A DNA stretch of 33,210 nt. Origin: Onchocerca volvulus. Taxonomy: Eukaryota > Nematoda > Chromadorea > Rhabditida > Onchocercidae. Location of the stretch: NCBI GenBank assembly GCA_000499405.2, contig HG738169.1:1-33210 (forward strand). Reading direction: 5' to 3'. A program made the position numbers and the translations under genes. The notes beneath the pieces were generated by a model. That model searched no databases, was not told the origin of the DNA, and saw only the letters and a list, made by a program, of their open reading frames with translations. Below, one piece after another: positions 7,923 through 18,830 of this stretch; the stretch's first letter is position 1; every line of letters begins with the position of its first letter.

Positions 7923-9622
7923 GTTGAATTTATGTTGACAAAGGAAGTAGGTAGCGGCTTTATGATAAATTTGTCCTCTCACTTTGAAAGTTGGCATGAA
8001 TTGTGTTATCATTTCTGCATTGGAAGCAGGAGTTGTAATTCCTTATGAAAGATAGTAAATGCTTTGAATCGACAGTATATTCAGCAAGCCAAGTTATTAA
8101 CGGCTCTGGGTTTCTCGAAGTTGAAGTAGTTCAATTTTTCCAGCGGCGCAGCATATCCCTTTCGTTCTTATATTAAATTTCAGAGCCTTGCAATGAGGAC
8201 AAACTTCAGTTACAGTGTCGATGAGAACATGCGGGCTCAAACTATAATCATCAGCTGGGTTGCAAGGCGATTGTAACCGCGTGATTGCTGAGCACAGAGT
8301 CGTGTTTGACGCTGATCACCTGTTTCTCGTTGAAATCTTTCAGCTATTATTAGCCTGCTGCATTCATTCTGTTCAGAACGAAGCAAATTGAAGATGCAGA
8401 ACGTAACCGTGCATCCTCAAGTCTATCTACCCGTCGCTCTGCTCCGTTTTCAGCGCGTATTCGAATCATTCTTTATCTGTTTCGCTCGTTCGCTGTTGCC
8501 CGTTCTTGTCCTTCAGTTTGATTTGCAGTTAATCGTCGCAATGTTTGCGTTCTATGAGAATGACGACTTAAGTTTGTTTTTCTGCAAGGCACCATTTGAA
8601 TGAACTAAAACAAATCGACTGAACCGAATTGTCCTCGAAATTATTTGAGAATATCCAAGCAAACTGATCACAGAATTATTCTTCCCTTTGTCACTTGTAA
8701 AGATGAATAGAATTTCTTGATTGTCGATTCGCTACGATTGCTGCGTTGATGTGTGTCATTGTAAAACAGTCGCTGTGTCGGTGTAGGAACTCCGAACTGA
8801 AGTGTTTGTAGAACTCGAATTGCTGTCGAACTTGAATTGATTCTGCTCCAATATCCGAAATTTTTAGATTCTTTCGGTCTCCTAATTTTTTTTCTGATTT
8901 CCAACACGTCGCTTCATAATTGGTTGGTGTCAGTTTGTTCTGTTGATCAAAGTATTTTGGCGAGAAACATGGTTATCCTTACGGAGAAATAAAAAGATAT
9001 ATCTATATAAAACCATTCGTATATCTATGTAAACCGTGCGCCTATTTAAATGCAATGTTGTATAAAAATTTCAAATCACTGAAGAACTTGAACCATTGTG
9101 TCAAAATGAACGACAAATATTTACGACAGAGAGATAATCCAAGACACGATCTAATAGTGGAAGTCAGAATTGTACACTATCATGATGTCGACATTTCTTA
9201 GACGCAACTCACAAAGCAACAAATAAACGGAAAAGCTTAAATACGCCCTTATTTGAATGCAACGTTGTATTTCAAATCAATCGTTGAAGAACTTAAGACG
9301 TTGTATATAAATAAATGCAAGAATTCAGCATGATCAATGTAGAAAGTAGGCGTGGCCAATAAATTCAGTCGGCTAGTGAAGGTTTGTCAAGAAATTCTGT
9401 CCGCTCATAAAGGCGTGGTGCAAGGCGTGGCCAAAAAATTCTGTCCGCTCATATAATTTCACTTGTCACGGACGTGATACATTTAGAAAAAAGTATATTT
9501 ACATAAAAAAAAGAGCATCTATTAGAATGCAAGTTTCTATCAAAATTTGAAAGCAATCGGTGAAGAGATTGTAAAGTTACATGGCAATCCACAGCAGCAA
9601 TTTACATTTTTATTTATATAGA
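7923..9622 (-). mobile_element. Helitron H2, 5' part, truncated
   Basis: This minus-strand Helitron starts at 9622 with TCTATATAAATAAAAATG, preceded by A, and is co-linear with H1. It covers the 5' non-coding region (9622-8930) and about 1 kb of broken coding sequence. It ends near 7923, inside the part of the protein that in H3 leads into the GDSKDEL segment. The right-arm copy H2' ends at the equivalent point, so the truncation predates the inverted duplication. No 3' CTRR end is seen. Confidence 0.75.
7930..8930 (-). pseudogene. Helitron Rep/helicase N-terminal remnant (H2)
   Basis: The frame starts at the ATG near 8927 (MKRRV...) but is shifted within an A8 tract (A7 in H2'). The next open stretch, to 8668, includes FGVPTPTQRLFYNDTHQR. 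Further down the strand a cysteine-rich segment VCPHCKALKF ... ICCAAGKI is recognisable, as found before the Helitron_like_N domain of Helitron proteins. It ends with MPTFKVRGQIYHKA near 7950. Several stops and frameshifts separate these pieces. The catalytic Rep motifs and the helicase are absent. Confidence 0.7.
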
Positions 9623-10089
9623 TAATCAATTAGTTTAATTTTGGTTTTAATCCTAGAAGTATAGTTGATTTTGATTCTTGTTTTTGTTTGAATTTGCCAC
9701 CATTTTTGACAAATGCAATCCGTAAAATCAAAATTTAATTGTTATTGAGTTTTCATACTTAATGACACTTGGATTTTTTTTGTTTGATTTCTTTTTTGAC
9801 TCAAATTGTACGGAATATTTTCCCAAAGTAATTTAAATTAATATAACGACTAATTCTTTTTATTGACATTTGCGGTATTTTATCTGCAAAATTTATGAAC
9901 TATATTTTGCGATCGTCACATAAACTTACCTAATTTTACGTCTAATAACAAAAAACTTTAACTTACTTTCTTTTGAATAATCTAATTGTAATCGTAGCAC
10001 TAAACATTTACTTACGTTTTAAGATGATAACAGAATTATACAGGAATGACCATAACCTCAAAATCATTATTCTTATTTATTTTTCTTAT

Positions 10090-10185
10090 ATAATTAAATT
10101 ATAACCGTAACCGAATACTTGATTGAATACTTTATTATTGTCATTCAAGTTCGCAAATAGAATTATCTAGCCCCAAAATTAGAAA
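10090..10185. repeat. Iteron-like repeat R1, copy 2
   Basis: This is the counterpart of 1296-1390. The paired heptamers read GAATACTTGATTGAATACTT, with one substitution between them. It lies upstream of the Rep frame that has lost its ATG. Confidence 0.5.
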
Positions 10186-10216
10186 AAAAATTCCACACAC
10201 ATCACTTAATTCCTCA

Positions 10217-10567
10217 ACCAGCGGCAACAATACCTCGTCCCGAGCAAAACGGTGGGTGCTTACCGTGTTCGATGTTGATAATTTCAATAGTAATTTGATT
10301 CAAACTATAGGAAATGGCATAGCATATGCCATAATAGGTAAAGAAACCTGCCCAACAACGGGTAGGCAACATCTGCAGTGCTTCCTTAAATTCAACAGTC
10401 CCGTTAGATTCTCAACCCTACAAGCAAAAATACCTCGCGGGACTCATATCGAATCGGCAAAAGGTACCAATTTCCAAAACTTCAAATATTGCTCAAAAGA
10501 AGCAATACAAGAAGAAATTGGTACCCGGCCAATAGAACCAAAAAAAAGGAAATCCGAAATTCAGTGA
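10217..10567 (+). pseudogene. CRESS-type Rep endonuclease ORF, copy 2, start codon deleted
   Basis: From the third codon onward this frame matches the Rep ORF at 1426-1782 without a single base difference, including motifs I-III and the basic tail. An 8-bp deletion between two AAC repeats removes the ATG and Thr codons, and no other in-frame ATG exists. Translation could begin only at a non-ATG codon such as the GTG at 10256, just inside motif I, so the copy is probably untranslated. The identical stretch continues into the 3' flank to about 10628. Confidence 0.75.
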
Positions 10568-10668
10568 GGGCAACTTAAAATTTTTGCAGCAACATTAAAA
10601 TAAAATTTTATTAATTCAACAAATAAAAAAAAAAAATTTTCCAAAAAAAATTCGTGAATTCAAGAAAC

Positions 10669-10881
10669 TCAAATTCTTCGCATAAATTGTGGTTCATTGT
10701 TGAGCTTTAGACTTGCTTCTACTCGTGCTCGATTAGCTTCAAATGAAGAATGAACGGATAAATCGTTTAAATTATTTCCATCATTAAATTCTGCTGGAGG
10801 TGACGATCGTGAATGATTACCGAATGGTAAATTAGCTGATGGAATTTGATTATATCTCTCCAATAAACGTCTATAATTGAA
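10669..10881 (-). CDS. Small conserved ORF convergent with Rep, copy 2
   Basis: This is the counterpart of 1885-2097 and is open over the same length with about six base differences, two of them replacing residues. It also lacks an ATG. The retained frame gives weak support for coding, but two young copies cannot prove it. Confidence 0.25.
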   Translation of the reverse strand, partial: FNYRRLLERYNQIPSANLPFGNHSRSSPPAEFNDGNNLNDLSVHSSFEANRARVEASLKLNNEPQFMRRI

Positions 10882-11220
10882 TTATTACTGTAATCGAATA
10901 CTTAATTAAATACTTGATTAGTAAGTTAGTTATCAGGAACAATTATTAAATACTATTAAGTATTAATCATTCAAATTTACAAATAGAATTACATTGCTCC
11001 AAAAATTGGAAAGGTGGCAACTTAGAGTATTTATTTTGCCGTCGCTTTCCAAAACATTTATAATCAAATTATTATGATAATCGAATACTTAATTAAATAC
11101 TTGATTATTATCATTCTAGTTTAAAAATAGATTATGTTGCCCTAATAAATGTTTATAATTAAATTATTACTATAAACGGATACTTAATTATTATCGTTCA
11201 AGTTTACAGATAAGTTTTAA
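10870..11220. repeat. Iteron-like repeats R2-R4, copy 2
   Basis: These are the counterparts of 2089-2436, with the same paired AATACTT heptamers and the same hairpin AATACTATTAAGTATT at 10949-10964. R4 has two substitutions (ACGGATACTT for AAGAATACTT). Confidence 0.5.
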
Positions 11221-11364
11221 AACTTTAACTTCAATTTTAGCTTGAATTTTAGAACTTCTAGAACTTTGGCTATTTTAGAACTTAGAACTTTAAACTTTTC
11301 GAAAAAGCTTTGCATTTTTTACGAAAAACATATTTTTGCAACTAACTCTCTTTCCTGAGTTTGA

Positions 11365-11481
11365 TTAAAAGTATTCTTTTTGCCGTTTTCCAATCTTTGT
11401 TTCTGCCTGTAAAATTAATTGCATGATTGAACAAAGTATTGGAATTACTACAATTCTCATGATTTCATTAGCGATAGTCAT
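11365..11481 (-). pseudogene. Possible truncated paralogue (first exon) of small membrane-protein gene
   Basis: A 38-codon frame starting MTIANEIMRIVVIPILCSIM aligns without gaps over about 30 residues with the first exon of the neighbouring gene. It shares R-I at the start of the hydrophobic core, Gln at the same position, T-K after it, and later R and F. It runs into a stop (KEYF-stop) instead of a splice donor. The rest of a gene would lie beyond the duplication junction at 11220. The similarity is weak and could be coincidental for a signal-peptide-like sequence. Confidence 0.3.
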
Positions 11482-11842
11482 TTTTATGTGTGAATGATTC
11501 ATACTTGCTCATCAATCGAATAGCAATTGTAATAATCAATAATAGCAAATATCATATAAGTCGATATTTGAATTAATTAATCCGTCGGTTCTTATTGGTA
11601 TAATATAGTTCTGATTTATTAATTTTAATCAGATTTAAAATCTTCATTTTTCAAGCAAGCATATTCATGCATATATTCGGGTAAAGTCGACTAAATATAA
11701 TACAAATCAACATTTTAATTTATTAATCCAACGTTTCCATTACAAATTTGTTACTTTATTAACTTAAATTAAATTAAAGATTTTTCCTTCTCAAGAATAT
11801 ATGTACATTTTTTTATGAAATTTATTTTTTATTTTGCTGCAA

Positions 11843-13523
11843 TTACTTAGATGATAACCTTTTGTAAAAAATAAAATTTGCAACAATCCAAATAACCGAT
11901 GCTAACACATATGCTGGAAATATAATTCCAAATATCCAAAAACATCGCTTGTATATTTCATTTCTCTTCAACTAAATAATTTGCAAAAGTTAGATAAAGT
12001 TACAAAACAAAGTTTTTAATTATTATTTCGAAATATGCAAGGAATGAATTTTTTATTTTATAAAATAACTTCAACTAGATTATCCTAATTATGATTCAAT
12101 TAAATTATAAGTCAATGTAAAATCTGCCCGGTTTATTGTATTCGATTTGTAATCAAATTTCAAAATTTAAAAAAAAAGATTTAGACAAAAATTTTGAAAT
12201 AATAAAATTTGAAAAAGTTAGCAATTATCACCTCATTATCATGCAACATATTGGTGCGTTCTTTAAGCATTTCCATTAGTGAATTAAGCTTTTCACCTTT
12301 GAGGTCAAAGTATTCTGGGATACGAAAATTTATCGCCGCATTACTGAAAATGATTAATTTTAATTGAATGGATCAAAGAATCAAAAAATAGAATATCTTA
12401 TTCAATATGCCCCAATTCTTATAATAGTAAAAAACTGAAAAAATATTTTCTGAAACAAATAAAATATTGCAAACTTAATAATATTATATACTATTAAAAT
12501 CCTATAAATTTGATCAAAATTGAATTTTTTTTACAAATTCCTTCACGAGAGTTCAAGCAAAACAAGGCAGCCCAATTTTTTTTTCCGTCTTGTATAAATT
12601 CTTTAATTTTCCACTTAATTTCATATTTTATTCAATTTTTTCTATTCAATTCTTGTTGAATCAGCAATTATTCTCAGAAACTTTGAACAATGAATAAAAT
12701 CAAATAAAACAGTGAAGTATATAAAAGAGACTATCAAAAACTTAAATTTCATTTTAAAGGTCAAATTTTCAGTACAAATTTGTCAAACACCAAATTATAG
12801 CAACATTTATATAAAATATTAACGAATAAATTATACATTGTAAAAGATTGACAAATAATTCAAAATACTTCACTTAATTTCTAGACTGCTCATTCCATCC
12901 TAAATTTATAAGTAAAAATTAATTAAGGAAAGGCATATTGCTTCCTCATTTCATTGCTTCAGTAAAAAAAAAAGAAAAAAAAATGGTTTTTTTCTGTCAA
13001 TATTTATTCTTAGTTCGGAAAAATAAAAACTTTTCCTTGGTAGTTTGATAAATATAATGAAAAACCTTTTTTGCTAACGAAAAAAATTTCGTTTTTTCTG
13101 CTTGTTTAGTAATTAATATGTATCGTTTTAAAAAAACGAAAATTTTTTCTTATTAATTTAGTAAGTAAAATGAAAAAATTTTTTTGCTGAAAAAAGTTTT
13201 GCTAAAATAAAATAATTTTAGGAAATATCAAAATAAAAAAAAAAAATATTTTCATTTTTTAAAAAATCTTGAAATCAAATCAGATGCTTTAAGGAAAAAA
13301 AACTATTTGCTTTCTTCTTTTTTAAAAAATTTTAACAAAAAAAAAAAATATTTAATCGTAATATAATTGAAAAAAAAAATGTAATTATAACCATTTACAA
13401 ATTATTCGGCTTTAATTGAAATTGTCGTTCGTTTCGTTGTACCATTTTTGTTGTAGTGCCATGAAGAATTTGCGGTAACCAAATTGCGGTAATAATGAAA
13501 ATGATTCGGGCCGTGTTTTTCAT
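11843..13523 (-). CDS. Small three-exon gene, predicted secreted/type I membrane protein
   Basis: Exons 13399-13523, 12232-12343 and 11843-11971 join in phase to 121 residues. Donors are GTAAAT and GTGATA, and acceptors are TTTTCAG and ATTTAG. The first exon encodes a signal peptide-like start, MKNTARIIFIITAIWLPQIL, then a basic Lys/Arg-rich segment. The middle exon is hydrophilic and helical (IPEYFDLKGEKLNSLMEML). The last exon holds one transmembrane segment of about 22 residues (about residues 91-112) and a short basic tail ending YKRLSSK. AATAAA motifs follow the stop by about 15 bp. I do not recognise the family. The first intron is 1,055 bp, so an extra small exon cannot be excluded. 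It lies on the same strand as the left 7TM gene. Confidence 0.6.
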
Positions 13524-13925
13524 TGTACTGATAATAATGATAATACCATTCTTAATGCTGCATTTTTGATAAGATTTAAACACTTTTCAAAAGCCTTTTT
13601 TTCTTTAAATTTTAAAATAAAATTAAATGCACATCTAATCGGAAAAGAAAAAAGAAAAGAGGCAGATATAAGTAAAAATGAATGAAACGAAAATTTATGT
13701 TTTAACTTAAAAATTTTTTCAACAAACAATCTTCATTTGTTTTGCTTAGGCCAAATAGAAACTAGTTTTGCTTTTACTTTTTTCTTCTCACTTTGAACGA
13801 AACAAGTCAATAATCGATCTTTAATTTCATCAAAAATTTTCCCTTTTTTCATATAAAAAATCTTTCGTTATTTGACAAAATTTAACTTATTTCTAATCTC
13901 GACGTCCAATATATTTGGATATTCA

Positions 13926-14265
13926 ATCAAATTAACAATATCAATCCATTGATAAAATTGCTTAATGCTTTTTCTTCTGTTGTTTTTTTTTTTTGAGAAC
14001 CAAAATTACATATTTCTAAATAAAACATAATTGTTATTTAATTAAAACTGATTTTCCCAAAAACATTTCCTAATTTTTAAATTTTTAATTAATTTAAAAT
14101 TGAAACGAAAAAAAAGGGTAAGAAGTTGGGAATTTTTTCCTGATTAATCATTTGTTTCTTTTTCTTTTTCTTTCAAATGTTTTTCAATTTCTAACTTTTT
14201 AATTTTAAAATTTTCACAAATAGTAGAAAGAAATTTATATTTTACTATGCATAATACTCATAAAA
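13926..14265. repeat. Direct repeat of 2435-2790
   Basis: This is the counterpart of 2435-2790. A further partial copy of its distal part (AATTTAAAATTTAGACAGTAAT ... TTTTACTATACAATAT) follows at about 14305-14385, so a short local tandem duplication is superimposed. It is non-coding. Confidence 0.75.
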
Positions 14266-17200
14266 TTAAATTATAAATGTTGACCAATCTTACATCTCTT
14301 AATTAATTTAAAATTTAGACAGTAATAGGAAGAAATTTGTTATCTTTTAAAATATAATATTTTACTATACAATATATTCACTAAAAAAAAATTGTTAACG
14401 AAAAATATATTAATAACATCTTTTGGAATGTTTAATAATACCTTTTGCAGACACCGGTTTTCCTACTATTCCAAAAATTTTCTCATGAAAAAAAAAGAAA
14501 AGGCGTAAACTATATATTCTCATATGAAATAATTCTCGATAAAATAAAAAGAGACGAACAAACGAGAATACAACAAATCGGAAATGATACAAATGAAAGA
14601 CCAAAAATATAATTTTAATTATATCTATAAGGGTGATGATATTTCAAGCAATAAATATTCAAATTATATAACCTTGAAAGAAGTATTTTTCGAATTTTTT
14701 TTCGTTTTTTTCTTTCGAAAATATTAAAATTGAATATGCAAAAAAGAAGAATGAAATTAAATCAGAAATTTTTTGATTTGAATGCTATTTTATCGAGTTA
14801 TTAGTAATTGATTTCTACCATTTAATTAAAAATTAAAATAACTGAATTATATGAAATGACTATATAGGAGATTAAATCGTTCCAATGTTTATTTAAAGCA
14901 AAAGAAAAATAACATTTGCTTTTTTTTTTTTTTTAACTTTCAAATATTGATTTTTGATATCTCGCTGAAACTTTATAAATCTATTCTGAAAATTAATTCT
15001 TTGTCATTTCATCATCAGTCCTTGTTTTATCAGTTTTATTATTATTATTGTTCAGTATATGCAAGCTTAAATGAAAATCTAATTATAGATATGTATCAAT
15101 CCTATGAAAAAAATTAATTAATTATTAAAGCATTCTCTGCAAGTAAATCTATTATTTAGATCAATTAGTAATTCTGAAAACCTTTTCAAAACCTGAAATT
15201 GTCATGATTTATTCAATTTATAATTCAAATTTCTATAAACATACTGTAATGAATGCTCACACTCTAGATTATAATATTCTATTAATATAATTCAGATTTT
15301 CGGATCAAATCACATTTCTATTTGCTATAATAAATAATTCAAATTATTCAAACGTTTTTTTAAAATTTAATGAAAAATTTTGCAAAAAAAAAGTCAAAAT
15401 GGAACAATTGAATGATGTTTGATGCACTTTTTTTTCTAGAAAAAGCACATAAAATATGGAAATCAATTCCAAATTTCATTCCTTCTCTTTGTATCAAATC
15501 GGGAATTTCTCTCTTCCAAACAATAATTGTCATAAATTTGATCGGTGCACTTTAAAATAGCGTTCTATTATTTTTGTGAGTATAAATTCTGAAAAAAAAA
15601 ATTTTTTTTTCTTTGTTAAATTTTGCTATTTAAATGCGCATATGACTCTTTTTTTTCTTGATTGTTTCTAGATTGATTGAAAGGATGAAATTATAGATAG
15701 GAGAAAAAATTTCTTCTCATTTTTATTTCGTTTTTTTAAAAAAGGAATAACTACTGGATTATTGTTTTCTAGAAAAAAAAAATCGAAAATTCAAACAATT
15801 ATATTGGTAAATTTGATAATTTCACCTCATTATTAGTTAAGTAATTTTATTTTAAAAAATTTTTTTTAATATAAAATGAAAACCAAAGTCTAAGTCAATT
15901 TTATCAATTATCGTAATTTTTTTCTTCATCGTAAACATCGCTTTCGTAAATATACTTGAAATATAAACATTACAGTACATTATGAATGATATTTGAATAA
16001 AATAAGAAATGATTGATTCGAAAAACTTTATTAAATTAATTTAAAAATTTAAAAAGAAAATAGAAAATTTTAACAAAATTAAATCTATTCAATAAGATGA
16101 AGAAAATATATTAGATTTAATTTTTTTTTCTCCAGTTTTTTTTTTCTTGAAAGATTTATCAAATTCCGAGAATTGCAACGAAATGGATGGTTAACAAAAA
16201 TGAATGAAGTGACATTTTATTTTTAAAAAAAAAAAAAAAAAAAAAAACTAATTGAAGGAGGAAAATATTTGAAATTAAGAGAGAAAAAGTTCTTCTGAAA
16301 TTCATAACATATAGTGGAATAATTGTTCATATCCATTTAAAACAACAATTGTTGAATTAATATTGATTGATTTCTATTTTTTGTTTTAAAATAATAATGA
16401 AATAATTCGTTTTTTTCTTTAATTTCATGAAAAATATTTAGGATTTTCAAGGAATCCTTGATACTTATTTTAAGAACTGCTATCAAAATTAATTTCAATT
16501 AAGATGTGAGAGATCAAGAATGGTTCAAATTAGATTTATCCTTAATTGTACTGTTTAATCTCATTAAGTGGTACCATCCTGTCGAAGATTATCTTAATTT
16601 TATGACACGGAAGATAATCTTTCAGGTTATTTTAAAATTATTGAACGATAAATATGAAATAATTCACTTTAAACCAGCGCAAAATTGCCTCAATGATTTA
16701 TTTTAATAAAGCAAAAAAAAAAAAAAAAAAAAAAAGAGGAAAAAATCAAAGAATTATGCCTTAAATGAGTAAAATTTTGCCGAAAACAATAATTGCAATA
16801 AGTGAATTTTAAATAGGGCAAATTTCATTATATTATATTGTTTAAAATGATTTCAACCAATAAATAATTATTCACTAATTAAACTTCTCCCGAACAATAT
16901 GATATAATTAAGTTCATTTTATTTGAAATTCACTTAATAATCAAATCATTCATCGAATTTTGTACTAATATCCAATCATTTCAATTTAATTTTTCATTTT
17001 TTCTTAGCATACGAATTTGGCTGATTCAGTTAGTTATTAGTTAATTAGGAAATTGCAAAATGATGCGACAGAAATCTTTTCTGCACTATTTCGTTGTTAT
17101 GGTTTCAGATTATTTCGAATTTGTAACAAAATTAATCATACATAAAATTTAACTTTTTTTAATTTTGCTTCTCCTAATTGATATGATAACTTCTAATTTT

Positions 17201-18689
17201 TTCTTTAAAAATTGAAGATTATCATTTCGATATTAACGGACGAAAAAGAAAAATTGATTTTAGATTTAATTTTAGAAAATGATTTTTGAAAAAATAATAA
17301 AACATTCCATTTTAGAATTTCTCTCAAAAAATACCAATCAATTCTTTCTGATAGAACATTTTTGGAAAAAAATAATACGTCGAAAAAGGGAAAGAAAAAA
17401 AAAAGACGAAAAAGAAATTAAGAACAATTTGAAAACGATGTGAAATGAATGATAGCATTGATGTTGATTTCAATGATAAAATAGGACGGAAAGTTTATCA
17501 TCAATTTTGGGACGAAATTGATCGTTCATTTACACAATTTTATTAAATTTGTTCAATTTTGTTCGATCTAAGAAAATTCTCGAAATAATTGCAATCAACA
17601 GATAAATCCTATTTACGGATAGAAATGAAAATCAGAATTTAGGAAAGAAATGAAATCCGATATTGAAGAACAGGATTATATAATCACAATAATGATAATT
17701 AAAAAAGAAATCGAGAAAAGAAGATACTAATGACAAGTTAAAAATTAAAAGGATAAAATTAAAAGGAAATTAATAAAAATATCATATTGCAAGATATTTC
17801 GAACCATTTTTTCCAAGTCAAATTTTTAAAATAAGATATAATTCACGAAATAAAATATAAATTTATAAATATGAAATGAATATATATTATTGATTTAAAA
17901 AATCACAACGCTATTTTATTTATATCTCATTTTATGCATCCTTGTAAAATTAATCCTTTTTCTTCTTCTTCATTTGTTTTTTATTTGCTGATAATTTTTT
18001 GTTAATTTCTTTTTATTTTCAAGAATAAATAAAGTGTAATAGAAATAAAATAGTATTATAATTATAACAAGTACATATTAATAGAATATTTTTCACTATC
18101 GGTGATAAAATAGATGATAAGAAATATTGAAAAAAGGTAAAAGTTGAAGGTAAAATGGAATAAAAACAAGAAAAAACGCATTAGTGAAATCGAAGGAAAA
18201 AATTTTAAATTATTGCAATCAGGAAAAAAAGAAATTTAAGAACGTGTGAAAAAAAACTGTTAAGAAAATGGTCGCAAAAATTTTTAGTTGGATAAAATTA
18301 AGATAAATGATAAATTGAAATTATGCAAAAATAAAATAGCGGGATACCTTATATAAAAACAAATGAAAAATAAAACAGAAGAATTAAATGATAAGGAGAA
18401 AAAAGCATAAATTTTAATTTTGCATAATTAGAAGTATAAATTTTGATTTTGCATATTTCACTTCAAGATTAAAACTTCTCATTTCATTTTTATATGGAAA
18501 TTTTCCAACGAACCTTAATTAGTTTTAATAATAGCATAAAATTTTATTTAGCAGACATTATTATGCATTTCAGTTTATATAAAATTGCATTTAAAATGAA
18601 AAAGAAAATACATTGCTGAGAAGTTTAATTACTTAAAGATTGATTATAATATCATTAACAAAATATGATTGTTTATGTTTAATTGAAAT

Positions 18690-18830
18690 GAATTTTGAGC
18701 ACTTTTTAGTAATACGATTAATTCGTTATTTAATTGCATTTTTAAATTGAATTAGTTAGAAATGCAAAACTAATTTTGAGCAGTTTTTAGCAGCATTACT
18801 AAATCAAATATTTAATTGCATTTTTTTGAT
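18690..18830. repeat. Imperfect local duplication
   Basis: Two tandem-like units share AATTTTGAGCA, then TTTTTAG and, after a diverged middle, TATTTAATTGCATTTTT. The unit length is about 80-100 bp. A shorter duplication built on GCATAAATTTTAATTTTGCAT lies at 18405-18470. These look like ordinary replication-slippage products. Confidence 0.5.

Larger units (their letters stand above)
2935..9000. repeat. Left arm of large inverted duplication
   Basis: The reverse complement of this arm aligns with 26737-32745. It contains, from its outer end inwards, a complete 7TM gene, its upstream region and a truncated Helitron. Identity varies from near 98% over exon 1 and the promoter to unalignable replacement blocks. 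Arm-specific segments are 7196-7890 in the left arm, and 5945-6190 in the left arm versus 28950-29690 in the right. The two arms are about 17.7 kb apart. Confidence 0.9.
8838..11220. repeat. Direct segmental duplication, copy 2 (pairs with 1-2436)
   Basis: This copy is co-linear with 1-2436: Helitron N-terminus and 5' end, AT-rich flank, Rep ORF, convergent ORF and R1-R4 repeats. It contains several small deletions relative to copy 1, including 8 bp at the Rep start codon. It stops at AAGTTTTAA (11220), after which unrelated sequence follows. Confidence 0.9.
11221..13925. other. 2.7-kb segment absent from duplication copy 1
   Basis: In copy 1 the flanks of this segment are joined directly at 2436/2437. 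It contains the small membrane-protein gene (11843-13523) and a possible truncated paralogue (11365-11481). Just inside its left edge AGAACTT recurs four or five times (11250-11300). Neither an inverted terminal repeat nor a convincing target-site duplication is visible. Confidence 0.65.

Noticed and set aside
8388..8603. 71-codon plus-strand ORF
   Set aside because: It is the antisense shadow of the Helitron N-terminal coding region and is not conserved as a frame in the right arm.
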